Program-made: the position numbers and the translations under genes
Part shown: positions 8,211 through 15,420 of the stretch, in pieces
Numbering within the stretch: position 1 is the stretch's first letter
Layout of the letters: every line of letters starts with the position of its first letter
Assembly: GCA_016870915.1 (NCBI GenBank)
Contig: VFZY01000026.1
Span: 1-43,497 of the forward strand
From: Acidobacteriota bacterium
GTDB lineage: Bacteria; Acidobacteriota; Terriglobia; Bryobacterales; Bryobacteraceae
Direction of reading: 5' to 3'
Length of the DNA: 43,497 nt
The notes under the pieces: model-generated
The model's database searches: none
What the model was told of the DNA's origin: nothing
Seen by the model: only the letters and a program-made list of their open reading frames with translations

Positions 8211-8957
8211 TTAGTAGGTGGCGCGGCCGCCGCTTGCGTCGTAGGTTTGGCCGGTGACGAAGGAAGCGTCGGGGCTGGCGAGGAAATGGACCACGGCGGC
8301 GATCTCATCCACGGTGCCGGTGCGGCGCATGGGGATCTTCTGGGTCATGTAGTCCACCTGTTGAGGGGTCAACTGATCCAGGATCTTGGTGCGGACCACG
8401 GCCGGCGTGACGCAGTTGATGCAGATGCCTTCGGTGGCCACTTCCTTGGCGTTCGATTTCGTGAGCCCGATGACCGCCGCCTTGCTGGCCGAATAGGCGG
8501 CCATGTTCGGGTTGCCTTCCTTGCCGGCGATGGAGGCGATGTTCACGATGCGGCCATACTGCCGCCCGCGCATGTGGGGCAGTACGGCGCGGGTGCAGAA
8601 GAAGGGTCCGTTGACGTTGATGGCCATGACACGGAGCCAGTCTTCATCGGACATCTCGTCCACCCGGGTGACCCGTCCGCCGATGCCGGCGTTGTTCACC
8701 AGGATGTCGATGCGGCCGGTGCGTTCGAGAACGGCGGCCATGGTGGCGCCCACCGATGCCGGATCCGAGACGTCGAGCGCGATACCGAAAGAGCCATTGG
8801 GAAGACCGGCGGCGGTCTCCCGCGCGGCTTCCAGGTTGAGATCGGCCACGGCCACGGTGGCTCCGGCGGCGGCCAGGCGCTTGGAGATGGCTTCCCCAAT
8901 GCCCGCCGCGCCGCCGGTCACGATGGCTGTCTGGCCGGTGAGGTCGAAGAAGGCCAC
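8211..8957 (-). CDS. SDR family NAD(P)-dependent oxidoreductase
   Basis: A 248-residue classical short-chain dehydrogenase/reductase. Residues 14-21 form the TGxxxGIG dinucleotide-binding loop, NNAG is at 88-91, and the catalytic set is Asn114, Ser142, Tyr155 and Lys159. The Asp at 39 after the second strand suggests a preference for NAD. It resembles FabG and sugar or hydroxyacid dehydrogenases; the substrate is unresolved. GTG start, two bases after the rplI stop, so it is translated from the ribosomal-protein transcript. Confidence 0.88.
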   Translation of the reverse strand: MAFFDLTGQTAIVTGGAAGIGEAISKRLAAAGATVAVADLNLEAARETAAGLPNGSFGIALDVSDPASVGATMAAVLERTGRIDILVNNAGIGGRVTRVDEMSDEDWLRVMAINVNGPFFCTRAVLPHMRGRQYGRIVNIASIAGKEGNPNMAAYSASKAAVIGLTKSNAKEVATEGICINCVTPAVVRTKILDQLTPQQVDYMTQKIPMRRTGTVDEIAAVVHFLASPDASFVTGQTYDASGGRATY

Positions 8958-8959
8958 GG

Positions 8960-9406
8960 CTAGTCTTCCCGTGTGACTTCGACCGTGATCTCCACCGTCA
9001 CTTCGCGGTGCAGGCGGACCGGCACTTTGAACTCACCCAGCTGCTTGATGGGGCTGTCGAGGTGGATCTTCTTGCGGTCGATGCTGAAGCTCTGCTTTTC
9101 GAGAGCGGTGGCGATATCCTGAGCCGTCACCGAACCGAAAAGCTGATCGTTTTCGCCGGCCCGGTGGGGCAGGGTGATGCGAACGGCGGCAAGCAGCTTG
9201 CCGAGGTCGGCGGCATCGGCCTGAACCTTGGCTTCCCGGCGCAGCCAGGCTTCGCGTTCCTGTTCGACGATCTTCTTATTGCTGGCCGTGGCGGGCACGG
9301 CAAGGCGCTTGGGCATCAGGAAATTGCGGGCGTAACCGGCGGCCACCTTCACCACCTGGCCGCGGTTACCCAGTTTTTCGACGTCTTCTCTGAGGATGAC
9401 TTCCAT
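8960..9406 (-). CDS. rplI: 50S ribosomal protein L9
   Basis: A 148-residue L9, close to the usual length. It begins MEVILREDVEKLG and has the conserved GYARNFLMPKRLA segment of the N-terminal rRNA-binding domain, a charged connecting helix and the C-terminal domain. The ATG at 9406 is preceded by AAGGAG. It follows rpsR by 13 nt in the S6-S18-L9 order. Confidence 0.97.
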   Translation of the reverse strand: MEVILREDVEKLGNRGQVVKVAAGYARNFLMPKRLAVPATASNKKIVEQEREAWLRREAKVQADAADLGKLLAAVRITLPHRAGENDQLFGSVTAQDIATALEKQSFSIDRKKIHLDSPIKQLGEFKVPVRLHREVTVEITVEVTRED

Positions 9407-9419
9407 GACAATCTCCTTG

Positions 9420-9725
9420 CTACTCGGTGGGCATGCCGCCCGCGAAGGGCAGCAGCGCAATGTTCCGCGCCTGCTTGATGGCCTCGCTCAGGCGGCGCTG
9501 ATGCGCGGTGCAGATACCGGAGATGCGGCGCGGGGTGATCTTGCCGCGCTCGGAAATGAAGTTGGACAGTTGCCGGGTGTTCTTGTAGTTGATGTCGTCC
9601 ACCTTCTCCACACAGAACCGGCAGACCTTCTTGCGGCGGAAATACTGCTTCTTGGTGACCAGAGCCTTGTCACCACCGGTGGGCCGCTGCGAAGCGGCGA
9701 CGGGACGTCCTTTGGATTCAGCCAT
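9420..9725 (-). CDS. rpsR: 30S ribosomal protein S18
   Basis: A 101-residue S18 of the small subunit, which binds next to S6. The family blocks [25 protein letters not shown] and [22 protein letters not shown] are present. The N-terminal extension of about 25 residues is Ala/Gly/Thr-rich. ATG start with CAGGAG upstream; it lies 29 nt after rpsF. Confidence 0.97.
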   Translation of the reverse strand: MAESKGRPVAASQRPTGGDKALVTKKQYFRRKKVCRFCVEKVDDINYKNTRQLSNFISERGKITPRRISGICTAHQRRLSEAIKQARNIALLPFAGGMPTE

Positions 9726-9754
9726 GATGTTGTTCTCCTGGGTTCTCTGGCGCC

Positions 9755-10264
9755 TTACTCAGCCTTCGGTTCCGCGGCCGGTGCGGCCGGTGTTGCCGGT
9801 GCTTCCGGGGCGGATGGGGCGGAGGGTTGTCCGGGCGCCGGGGCGGCGGGAGCCGCTGGCGCCGCCGGTGCGGCTGGAGCCGGGGCAGCCGGCGCCGGCA
9901 CCGGAGCCGGAGGCTTGCGGGCGGCACGCTTTTCGCGCTGCTTGCGCCGCTTTTCGATCTTCTTCAGCTTCTCGTCAATGCGGACGGTGATGAACTTGAT
10001 GACCATATCGGTCACCCGCAGGCGCCGTTCGAGTTCGCGCACCACGGTGGGTCCGCTGGTGAATTCGAACAGGATGTAGTAACCGTAGTCCTTCTTGGCG
10101 ACGCGATAGGCCAGCCGGCGCTTGCCCCACTTGTCCGCCTTGGTCACGGTGCCACCCGCCGAGGTGATGACGCCTTTCAACTGCTCGATCAGCGCGTCGA
10201 TCTCCTCTTCGGGAGTCTCCGGCTGAACGATGAACAACTCTTCGTAGATTCTCGAATCTTTCAT
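9755..10264 (-). CDS. rpsF: 30S ribosomal protein S6 with Pro/Ala-rich tail
   Basis: A 169-residue S6. Residues 1-100 are the usual S6 fold ([38 protein letters not shown]), followed by a basic helix (101-116). A tail of about 53 residues is almost entirely Pro and Ala with a few Ser, Gly and Glu. Family members usually end near residue 95-135. The ATG overlaps the stop of pth by 4 nt (ATGA), so the two are translationally coupled. The tail resembles flexible linkers and may be disordered. Confidence 0.96.
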   Translation of the reverse strand: MKDSRIYEELFIVQPETPEEEIDALIEQLKGVITSAGGTVTKADKWGKRRLAYRVAKKDYGYYILFEFTSGPTVVRELERRLRVTDMVIKFITVRIDEKLKKIEKRRKQREKRAARKPPAPVPAPAAPAPAAPAAPAAPAAPAPGQPSAPSAPEAPATPAAPAAEPKAE

Positions 10265-10854
10265 TGATCCTCTTCTGTTAAACCTTGGGCGCGGCGATTA
10301 AACTTCGCCATGGCCTTTTCGACGCCTTCGGTGATTACGGACTCGGCGGCCTGCGATGCGAGATCGCAGAGTTCATCCAGGTCCTTCTTCCAGTCCCGCC
10401 TCATCGGCGAGAGCAGAAAATCCTTCCCGCTATCCAGCGGATGCCCCGGGTGAACCCCCACCCGGATGCGAGCAAATCCGTCGGTCCCCAGATGACGGAT
10501 CACCGACGAAACGCCGTTATGACCCGCCGCGGAACCCTTGGGCCTCACCCGGAGGTGTTTCCAGGGCAAAGCCAACTCGTCGTAGACCAGCAGAAGATTC
10601 GCCGGCCCCATCTCATACTTCTCGAACAGCCGCTCCACCGCGCTGCCGCTCTCGTTCATGAACGTTTGCGGCTTCACCACCACAATCCGGTCTCCCGCCA
10701 CCTCGCCCGTTCCCACCAGGGAGCGGGCTTCCGGCCGGCTGATCCGGATCCCGTTGCGTTCCGCGAACCGGTCCGCCACGAGGAACCCCATGTTATGGGG
10801 CGAAAACTCATACTGGGGCCCCGGGTTTCCAAGACCCACCACCATCCAGGGCAC
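10261..10854 (-). CDS. pth: Peptidyl-tRNA hydrolase
   Basis: A 197-residue Pth that releases tRNA from prematurely dropped peptidyl-tRNA. Visible motifs are [10 protein letters not shown] (Asn of the active site), SPHNMGF (catalytic His), [18 protein letters not shown] and GSAAGHNG. The GTG start at 10854 has GAGGGG eight bases upstream; the ATG three codons later is an alternative. It lies 12 nt downstream of the L25 gene and overlaps rpsF by 4 nt. Confidence 0.96.
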   Translation of the reverse strand: MPWMVVGLGNPGPQYEFSPHNMGFLVADRFAERNGIRISRPEARSLVGTGEVAGDRIVVVKPQTFMNESGSAVERLFEKYEMGPANLLLVYDELALPWKHLRVRPKGSAAGHNGVSSVIRHLGTDGFARIRVGVHPGHPLDSGKDFLLSPMRRDWKKDLDELCDLASQAAESVITEGVEKAMAKFNRRAQGLTEEDQ

Positions 10855-10866
10855 CGCCGTGCCCCT

Positions 10867-11532
10867 CTACTTCTTCTTCTTCTTGTCTCCGGCTTCCTCT
10901 TCCTTCTTGCCCTTCTTGATGACTTCGGGTTCAGCCGTGGCCACGCTTTCTTCCGTCTTCTCCACTTCGCCCTTGGGCGCAATCACGTGCGAGATTACTG
11001 CTTCGGGCGGAGAAACCAGCTTCATCGAGCCCGTCATCCCGATTTCGCCGGCGCGCACGCTCTGGCCCAGGCCAAGCTGCTGGACATTGATGTCGAAATG
11101 TTCGGGAATGTCGTCGGGCAGGCACTCGATTTCGATCTCGCGGGTCACCAGTTCGTACAGGCCGCCTTGCACTTTGACGCCCACGGGGTCGCCGTGCGTG
11201 TGCACCGGCACCTTCACCGTGATGCGTCTGGTGAGATCGATGCGCTTCAGGTCGGTGTGGAGAAGCTGGCCCTTCACGGGGTCGCGCTGCCAGTCGATGA
11301 TCATCACCGGCGCGGTTTCGCCCGCCTCGACGCTCAGGTTAAAAATGGTGTTGTGGCCGGTGGAGGAGTGGAGAATCTTCTGGATCTCTTTCGGGCTGAC
11401 GGTCACCGCCACCGAGTCCTTGCCCGCTCCGTACAGCACCGCCGGACAGAGGCCGCGCGCGCGCAGCCGCCGCGCTTCGTTTTTCCCGCGCCCCGGGCGC
11501 TCCGCCGCAACAACCGTTATGTCTTTTCGCAT
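10867..11532 (-). CDS. rplY: 50S ribosomal protein L25, Ctc form
   Basis: A 221-residue L25/general stress protein Ctc that binds 5S rRNA. The N-terminal L25 domain spans about 1-95 (EARRLRARGLCPAVLYG, SSTGHNTIF, DPVKGQLLHTDL). The C-terminal TL5-like domain spans about 96-185, ending with VISHVIAPK. A Lys/Glu-rich tail finishes in five lysines. ATG start; 27 nt downstream of prs. The prs-ctc-pth order is common in bacteria. Confidence 0.95.
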   Translation of the reverse strand: MRKDITVVAAERPGRGKNEARRLRARGLCPAVLYGAGKDSVAVTVSPKEIQKILHSSTGHNTIFNLSVEAGETAPVMIIDWQRDPVKGQLLHTDLKRIDLTRRITVKVPVHTHGDPVGVKVQGGLYELVTREIEIECLPDDIPEHFDINVQQLGLGQSVRAGEIGMTGSMKLVSPPEAVISHVIAPKGEVEKTEESVATAEPEVIKKGKKEEEAGDKKKKK

Positions 11533-11559
11533 CGTGAACCTGCTTTCAAACCCGTTGGT

Positions 11560-12507
11560 CTACTCAAACAAAATACTGATGGACGTCTCACCATGAATCG
11601 AGCCGATGGCGCGAGCCAGCAACTCGGCCACCGTCAGAATCCGGATTCGTCCGCACCGGAGAGTCCGCTCGGTGGGCGAGATTGAATCCGTCAGCACCAC
11701 TTCGGTCAGCCTCGAATTCTCAATCCGCTCAAGGGCGGGTCCCGATAAGACTCCATGCGTCGCGCAGGCAGAGACCGAGGTGGCACCCTGCCCCAGAAGC
11801 GCGTCCGCGCACTTTACCAGTGTACCTGCTGTGTCGATGAGGTCGTCAACAATCAGGCAGTTCCGGCCTTCGACGTCCCCGACGATGTTCATCACGTCGG
11901 CCACGTTCGGTTCTTCCCGGCGCTTGTCGATGATGGCGAGCGGGGCGTTCAGACGCTTGGCGAACGCCCGAGCCCGTTCCACGCCTCCGGCATCGGGCGA
12001 AACCACCGTCAACAAGCCCGACGGATCCGGCTTGAAGTACTCCATCATCACCGGGGTGACGAACAGGTGATCCACTGGGATGTCGAAGAAACCCTGAATC
12101 TGGGCGGCGTGAAGATCGAGCGCAAGAATACGGTCCGCCCCGGCGCGTTCCAGAAGGTTCGCCACCAGACGCGCGGAGATGGGCACGCGCGGGCGGTCCT
12201 TCCGGTCCTGCCGTGCGTAGCCGAAGTAGGGGAAGACCGCGGTGATCCGCTCAGCCGAGGAGCGCTTGAGGGCGTCGATGATCACCAGCAGTTCCATCAG
12301 GTGGTGATTCACCGGCGTCGACGTGCTCTGCACCACGAAAACGTCGGCGCCGCGGACGTTTTCCTTGATCTGGATGTAGCTTTCGCCGTCCGAGTAGGTG
12401 CGCACCATCGCGTCGCCCTGATCGACGTTGAGATGGCGGCAAATCCCCGTCACCAACGACGGGTTGGAGTTCCCGGCCAGGATCTTAATGCGTTCGTAGC
12501 GGCCCAC
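11560..12507 (-). CDS. prs: Ribose-phosphate pyrophosphokinase
   Basis: A 315-residue PRPP synthetase, exactly the common length when started at the GTG at 12507; a longer frame opening at 12576 would overlap ispE and add 23 unlike residues. It makes PRPP from ribose 5-phosphate and ATP for nucleotide, His and Trp synthesis. Motifs are the FPYFGYARQDRK catalytic region, LDLHAAQIQGFF, and the PRPP loop IVDDLIDTAGTL. No clear ribosome-binding site precedes the GTG, and it lies 25 nt after ispE, so translation may depend on coupling. Confidence 0.95.
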   Translation of the reverse strand: MGRYERIKILAGNSNPSLVTGICRHLNVDQGDAMVRTYSDGESYIQIKENVRGADVFVVQSTSTPVNHHLMELLVIIDALKRSSAERITAVFPYFGYARQDRKDRPRVPISARLVANLLERAGADRILALDLHAAQIQGFFDIPVDHLFVTPVMMEYFKPDPSGLLTVVSPDAGGVERARAFAKRLNAPLAIIDKRREEPNVADVMNIVGDVEGRNCLIVDDLIDTAGTLVKCADALLGQGATSVSACATHGVLSGPALERIENSRLTEVVLTDSISPTERTLRCGRIRILTVAELLARAIGSIHGETSISILFE

Positions 12508-12532
12508 AAATACAAAACAAAGCCAAAATCGT

Positions 12533-13504
12533 TCATCGCGGCGCCGGCGGCCAAACACCGGGCTGGGCGTAGTCACTCAACTGGCTGGCCCACACCCGGC
12601 GGTACCGGGAGCGGCCGACCAGCGAGACCGGCCGCGCCTTCGCCGCCGTCAACGCACTGCACGCCACCCTCTGGCTTTCGCGATCCTGGAAGAAACCGAA
12701 CAGCGAAGACCCGCTGCCCGACATCAGAGCCGGCGCCGCCCCCAACCGTAACAGCTTGGTTTTAAGCGACTTGAGGATTGGATGCAGGTGAAAGACGGCG
12801 CTTTCGAAGTCGTTGCCGCAGACATCCCGCCAGCCCCCGGCGGACATAGGTTGCCCCAATGCCCATGCCAAGCGCTGCAACTTATTCATCATAAAGGACT
12901 CGGCAGGCAAAGTCAACGCGCCCTCCGCGGGCCTGGCCAGGGACCGGTAGGCATCCGGCGTCGATACGTGGATGCCAGGCGCTAACAATACCCCGAAGCG
13001 CCAGCCAGGCGAGGGCAGCGGGTACAGTTCCTCGCCGCGCCCGGCGCCAAGTGCGCATCCGCCTTCGAGGAAAAACGGGACGTCGCTGCCGAGTCCGGCC
13101 GCCAGCCGTTCCAGTTCGCCAGGTGGCAGGGGCCGGCCTGTCAGCACCGGCAGGGCGAGCAGCACGGCCGCCGCGTCCGTGGACCCTCCGCCCAGGCCGC
13201 CGCCCATCGGAATGCGCTTTTCGATGTTGATTTCCAGGCGGCCCTTGGCCCCGGTGGCATCAAGGACGGCCCGTGCCGCGCGCTCGGCCAGATTGTCGGG
13301 GATGGGCACGCTACATGTGGTGTGGAGTGAGGCGGGAGCGCGGGGCGTCCAGGTGAGATGAATGCGGTCAGCGGCGGAGATGGTGTGAAAGATGGTTCGG
13401 ATTTCGTGGAAGCCGTCGGGCCGCCGGTGGCGCACCTCAAGCGCCAGATTGATCTTGGCGAAGGCCTGCAGCGCGACGTGACGCTGGCCGGAAGATCGAG
13501 TCAC
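12533..13504 (-). CDS. ispE: 4-diphosphocytidyl-2-C-methyl-D-erythritol kinase
   Basis: A 323-residue GHMP kinase of the MEP isoprenoid pathway. Motif 1 is AFAKINLALEV (14-24), the ATP-binding glycine loop PMGGGLGGGSTDAA is at 99-112, GSDVPFFLEGG follows, and the C-terminal motif reads LMSGSGSSLFG. GTG start at 13504; the ribosome-binding site is weak. It is the first gene of the minus-strand operon, divergent from the nucleotidyltransferase gene, so the 13505-13551 gap should hold its promoter. Confidence 0.94.
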   Translation of the reverse strand: MTRSSGQRHVALQAFAKINLALEVRHRRPDGFHEIRTIFHTISAADRIHLTWTPRAPASLHTTCSVPIPDNLAERAARAVLDATGAKGRLEINIEKRIPMGGGLGGGSTDAAAVLLALPVLTGRPLPPGELERLAAGLGSDVPFFLEGGCALGAGRGEELYPLPSPGWRFGVLLAPGIHVSTPDAYRSLARPAEGALTLPAESFMMNKLQRLAWALGQPMSAGGWRDVCGNDFESAVFHLHPILKSLKTKLLRLGAAPALMSGSGSSLFGFFQDRESQRVACSALTAAKARPVSLVGRSRYRRVWASQLSDYAQPGVWPPAPR

Positions 13505-13551
13505 CCTTTCATGCTAGCCTTCCGGGCACCCCCCAGAGGACAATCTGTGAG

Positions 13552-14466
13552 ATGAAGAGCGGCGTTTCAGGGATGTCCCAGGCCAAGCAGGCTGTTCTGG
13601 AGGCGACAGTCGCCGAACTGAAGAACGCGTCGAACGTGGTGGCCGTGGTCCTGGGCGGTTCGCATGCGCGCGGCGTGGCACGGGAGTCATCCGACCTCGA
13701 TCTCGGGATCTACTACCGGGAAGAGGCGCCGCTGGTGATTGAAGAGATCCGGGCAGCGGCCGCCTCGATCTCGGCGGCTGGGACGGTTCCAATGGTCACG
13801 GATTTGTACGGCTGGGGCCCGTGGGTGAATGGCGGAGCCTGGATCCAGACGCCCGCCACCAAGGTCGACTTTGTGTACCGCAACCTCGACCAGGTGGATT
13901 CCGTGATTGAAGAAGGCCTTCGCGGAATCTGGCGCCATGACTATGACCAACAGCCTCCATTCGGGTTCCGGAGCGTTACTTACTTCGCCGAAACTCACTT
14001 CTGTGTGCCGCTGCATGACCCTTGGGGTGAGATCGCCAGACTGAAGCAGGCCGTGGCGGTGTACCCCGGGCCGCTGAAGGCGCGGATTCTTCAGGACGGC
14101 TTGTGGGGCGCCGAGTTCAGCCTGTGGTCCGGCGAAGGGTTCGCTGCCTCGGGCGATGTATTGAACACCGCCGGCTCGCTTGCGCGCGCTTCCCATTACC
14201 TGACGCACGCGATGTTCGCGCTGAACGAAGAGTACCTGCTGAACGACAAGCATGTGAACCGGTTGCTGAATGGATTCTCCAAGGTTCCACACGGGTGCGC
14301 GGAGCGCCTGGCGGAGATTCTGTCACGGCCGGGGCGGAGTCCGGAAGAACTGCGGGCTGCGCTCGATTCGCTGCGGGGTCTGTGGGCGGAGGCGGTGGAG
14401 TTGACAGCGGGAGCCTACCAGGCGCGGTTTAACCTGGCGGCTGCCCGGAACAAGGCAGGGGACTAA
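13552..14466 (+). CDS. Nucleotidyltransferase domain protein
   Basis: A 304-residue protein with an N-terminal pol-beta-type nucleotidyltransferase domain: GGSHARG at 35-41 and carboxylates Asp48 and Asp50 in SSDLDLGIYY. A later VDF (near residue 105) may supply the third carboxylate. The C-terminal half is helical and resembles the substrate domain of aminoglycoside or aminocyclitol adenylyltransferases and related DUF4037-like proteins. The target is unknown. The ATG at 13552 has AGAGGA about 11 bases upstream; an ATG seven codons later is possible. Divergent from ispE, no operon partner. Confidence 0.75.
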   Translation: MKSGVSGMSQAKQAVLEATVAELKNASNVVAVVLGGSHARGVARESSDLDLGIYYREEAPLVIEEIRAAAASISAAGTVPMVTDLYGWGPWVNGGAWIQTPATKVDFVYRNLDQVDSVIEEGLRGIWRHDYDQQPPFGFRSVTYFAETHFCVPLHDPWGEIARLKQAVAVYPGPLKARILQDGLWGAEFSLWSGEGFAASGDVLNTAGSLARASHYLTHAMFALNEEYLLNDKHVNRLLNGFSKVPHGCAERLAEILSRPGRSPEELRAALDSLRGLWAEAVELTAGAYQARFNLAAARNKAGD

Positions 14467-14548
14467 GGTTTCTTCCGGACCCGTTTCGAGCGATTCGCTG
14501 ATACTGCCGGCCTTACATTCAGGTTTTAATCAGGGAGAGGAGATGCAC

Positions 14549-14737
14549 ATGGCACATGCGCTACGGCTCGCCCTGATCCGCCTGGTTCAGGATCGACGAG
14601 GGCAGGATCTGATCGAGTACGCGATGCTCGCGGGTTTTGTGACCTTGGCGGCTTCGGCCGCCGTACCGGGGTTGGGTCCGCCCATTCAGGCGCTATTCGA
14701 CAAGGTGACGGACGTGTTTGCGACTGTGGGAAGCTAA
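14549..14737 (+). CDS. Flp family type IVb pilin
   Basis: A 62-residue pilin subunit. After a short basic leader (LVQDRRG) comes QDLIEYAMLAGFVTLAASAAV, the hydrophobic assembly helix with the Glu-Tyr pair typical of Flp/Fap pilins. A TadV-type prepilin peptidase would be expected to cut after the Gly. The start at 14549 has GAGGAG six bases upstream; the ATG at 14543 is an alternative. No tad/cpa assembly genes are in the window, so it is an isolated pilin gene. Confidence 0.85.
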   Translation: MAHALRLALIRLVQDRRGQDLIEYAMLAGFVTLAASAAVPGLGPPIQALFDKVTDVFATVGS

Positions 14738-14769
14738 CCGGGTTCCCGGCCCTGCTGTAGTATGGGGGC

Positions 14770-15372
14770 ATGCACGCGATCCTGTTCGTGGTTGCGCTGG
14801 GGGCTCAGCAGCACAAGGGCCCTCTGCACCATAGCGCCGAAGAGTACGCCAGGCGGCTGAACGATCCGGCTCGGGACGGCTGGCAGAAGCCCGCGGAGGT
14901 GGTGGCCGCGCTGGCCTTGGCCCCAGGTTCCGTCGTTGCCGATGTCGGCGCCGGAACAGGATACTTCTCGCGCCGGCTGGCGCATCATGCCGGCCATGTG
15001 CTGGCCGTGGACATCGACCCGAAGCTTCTCAAAATGGCCGCCGAGGCGGCACCGTCCAATCTGCGGACTGTGCTTGCCGGGCCGGACGATCCGAAACTGG
15101 AAGCCGGCTCGGTGGATGTCGTGTTCTTCTGTAATGTCGTACACCACATTGACGGGAGACCGGCTTACTACGCCAAGATCCGGCGGGCGCTCAAGCCCGG
15201 CGGACGCGTGGTAGTAATCGATTTTCAGAAGACATCCAGGATGGGTCCTGCCGCGGAGTTGAAGATCGCCCGGGACGCGATGGAGGCCGAGTGGACGGCC
15301 GCCGGCTTCACGCTCTCGGCCGAGCACCGTTTTCTGCCCGAACAGTACTTTCTGGAGTTTCGACCCCGCTAG
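14770..15372 (+). CDS. Class I SAM-dependent methyltransferase, possibly exported
   Basis: A 200-residue Rossmann methyltransferase. Motif I VVADVGAGTGYFSRRL (55-70) binds S-adenosylmethionine, DIDPKLL gives the acidic ribose-binding position, and VFFCNVVHHID with LKPGGRVVVIDF are later motifs. The first 12 residues (MHAILFVVALGA) look like a short signal peptide or anchor, which is unusual for a SAM enzyme. The substrate is unknown. It sits 32 nt after the pilin gene, but coupling is uncertain. Confidence 0.82.
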   Translation: MHAILFVVALGAQQHKGPLHHSAEEYARRLNDPARDGWQKPAEVVAALALAPGSVVADVGAGTGYFSRRLAHHAGHVLAVDIDPKLLKMAAEAAPSNLRTVLAGPDDPKLEAGSVDVVFFCNVVHHIDGRPAYYAKIRRALKPGGRVVVIDFQKTSRMGPAAELKIARDAMEAEWTAAGFTLSAEHRFLPEQYFLEFRPR

Positions 15373-15420
15373 CGCGGGTGGCGGGTCACCAAGAAGCGGA
15401 CAGCGGCCGATAAGCCGGTC

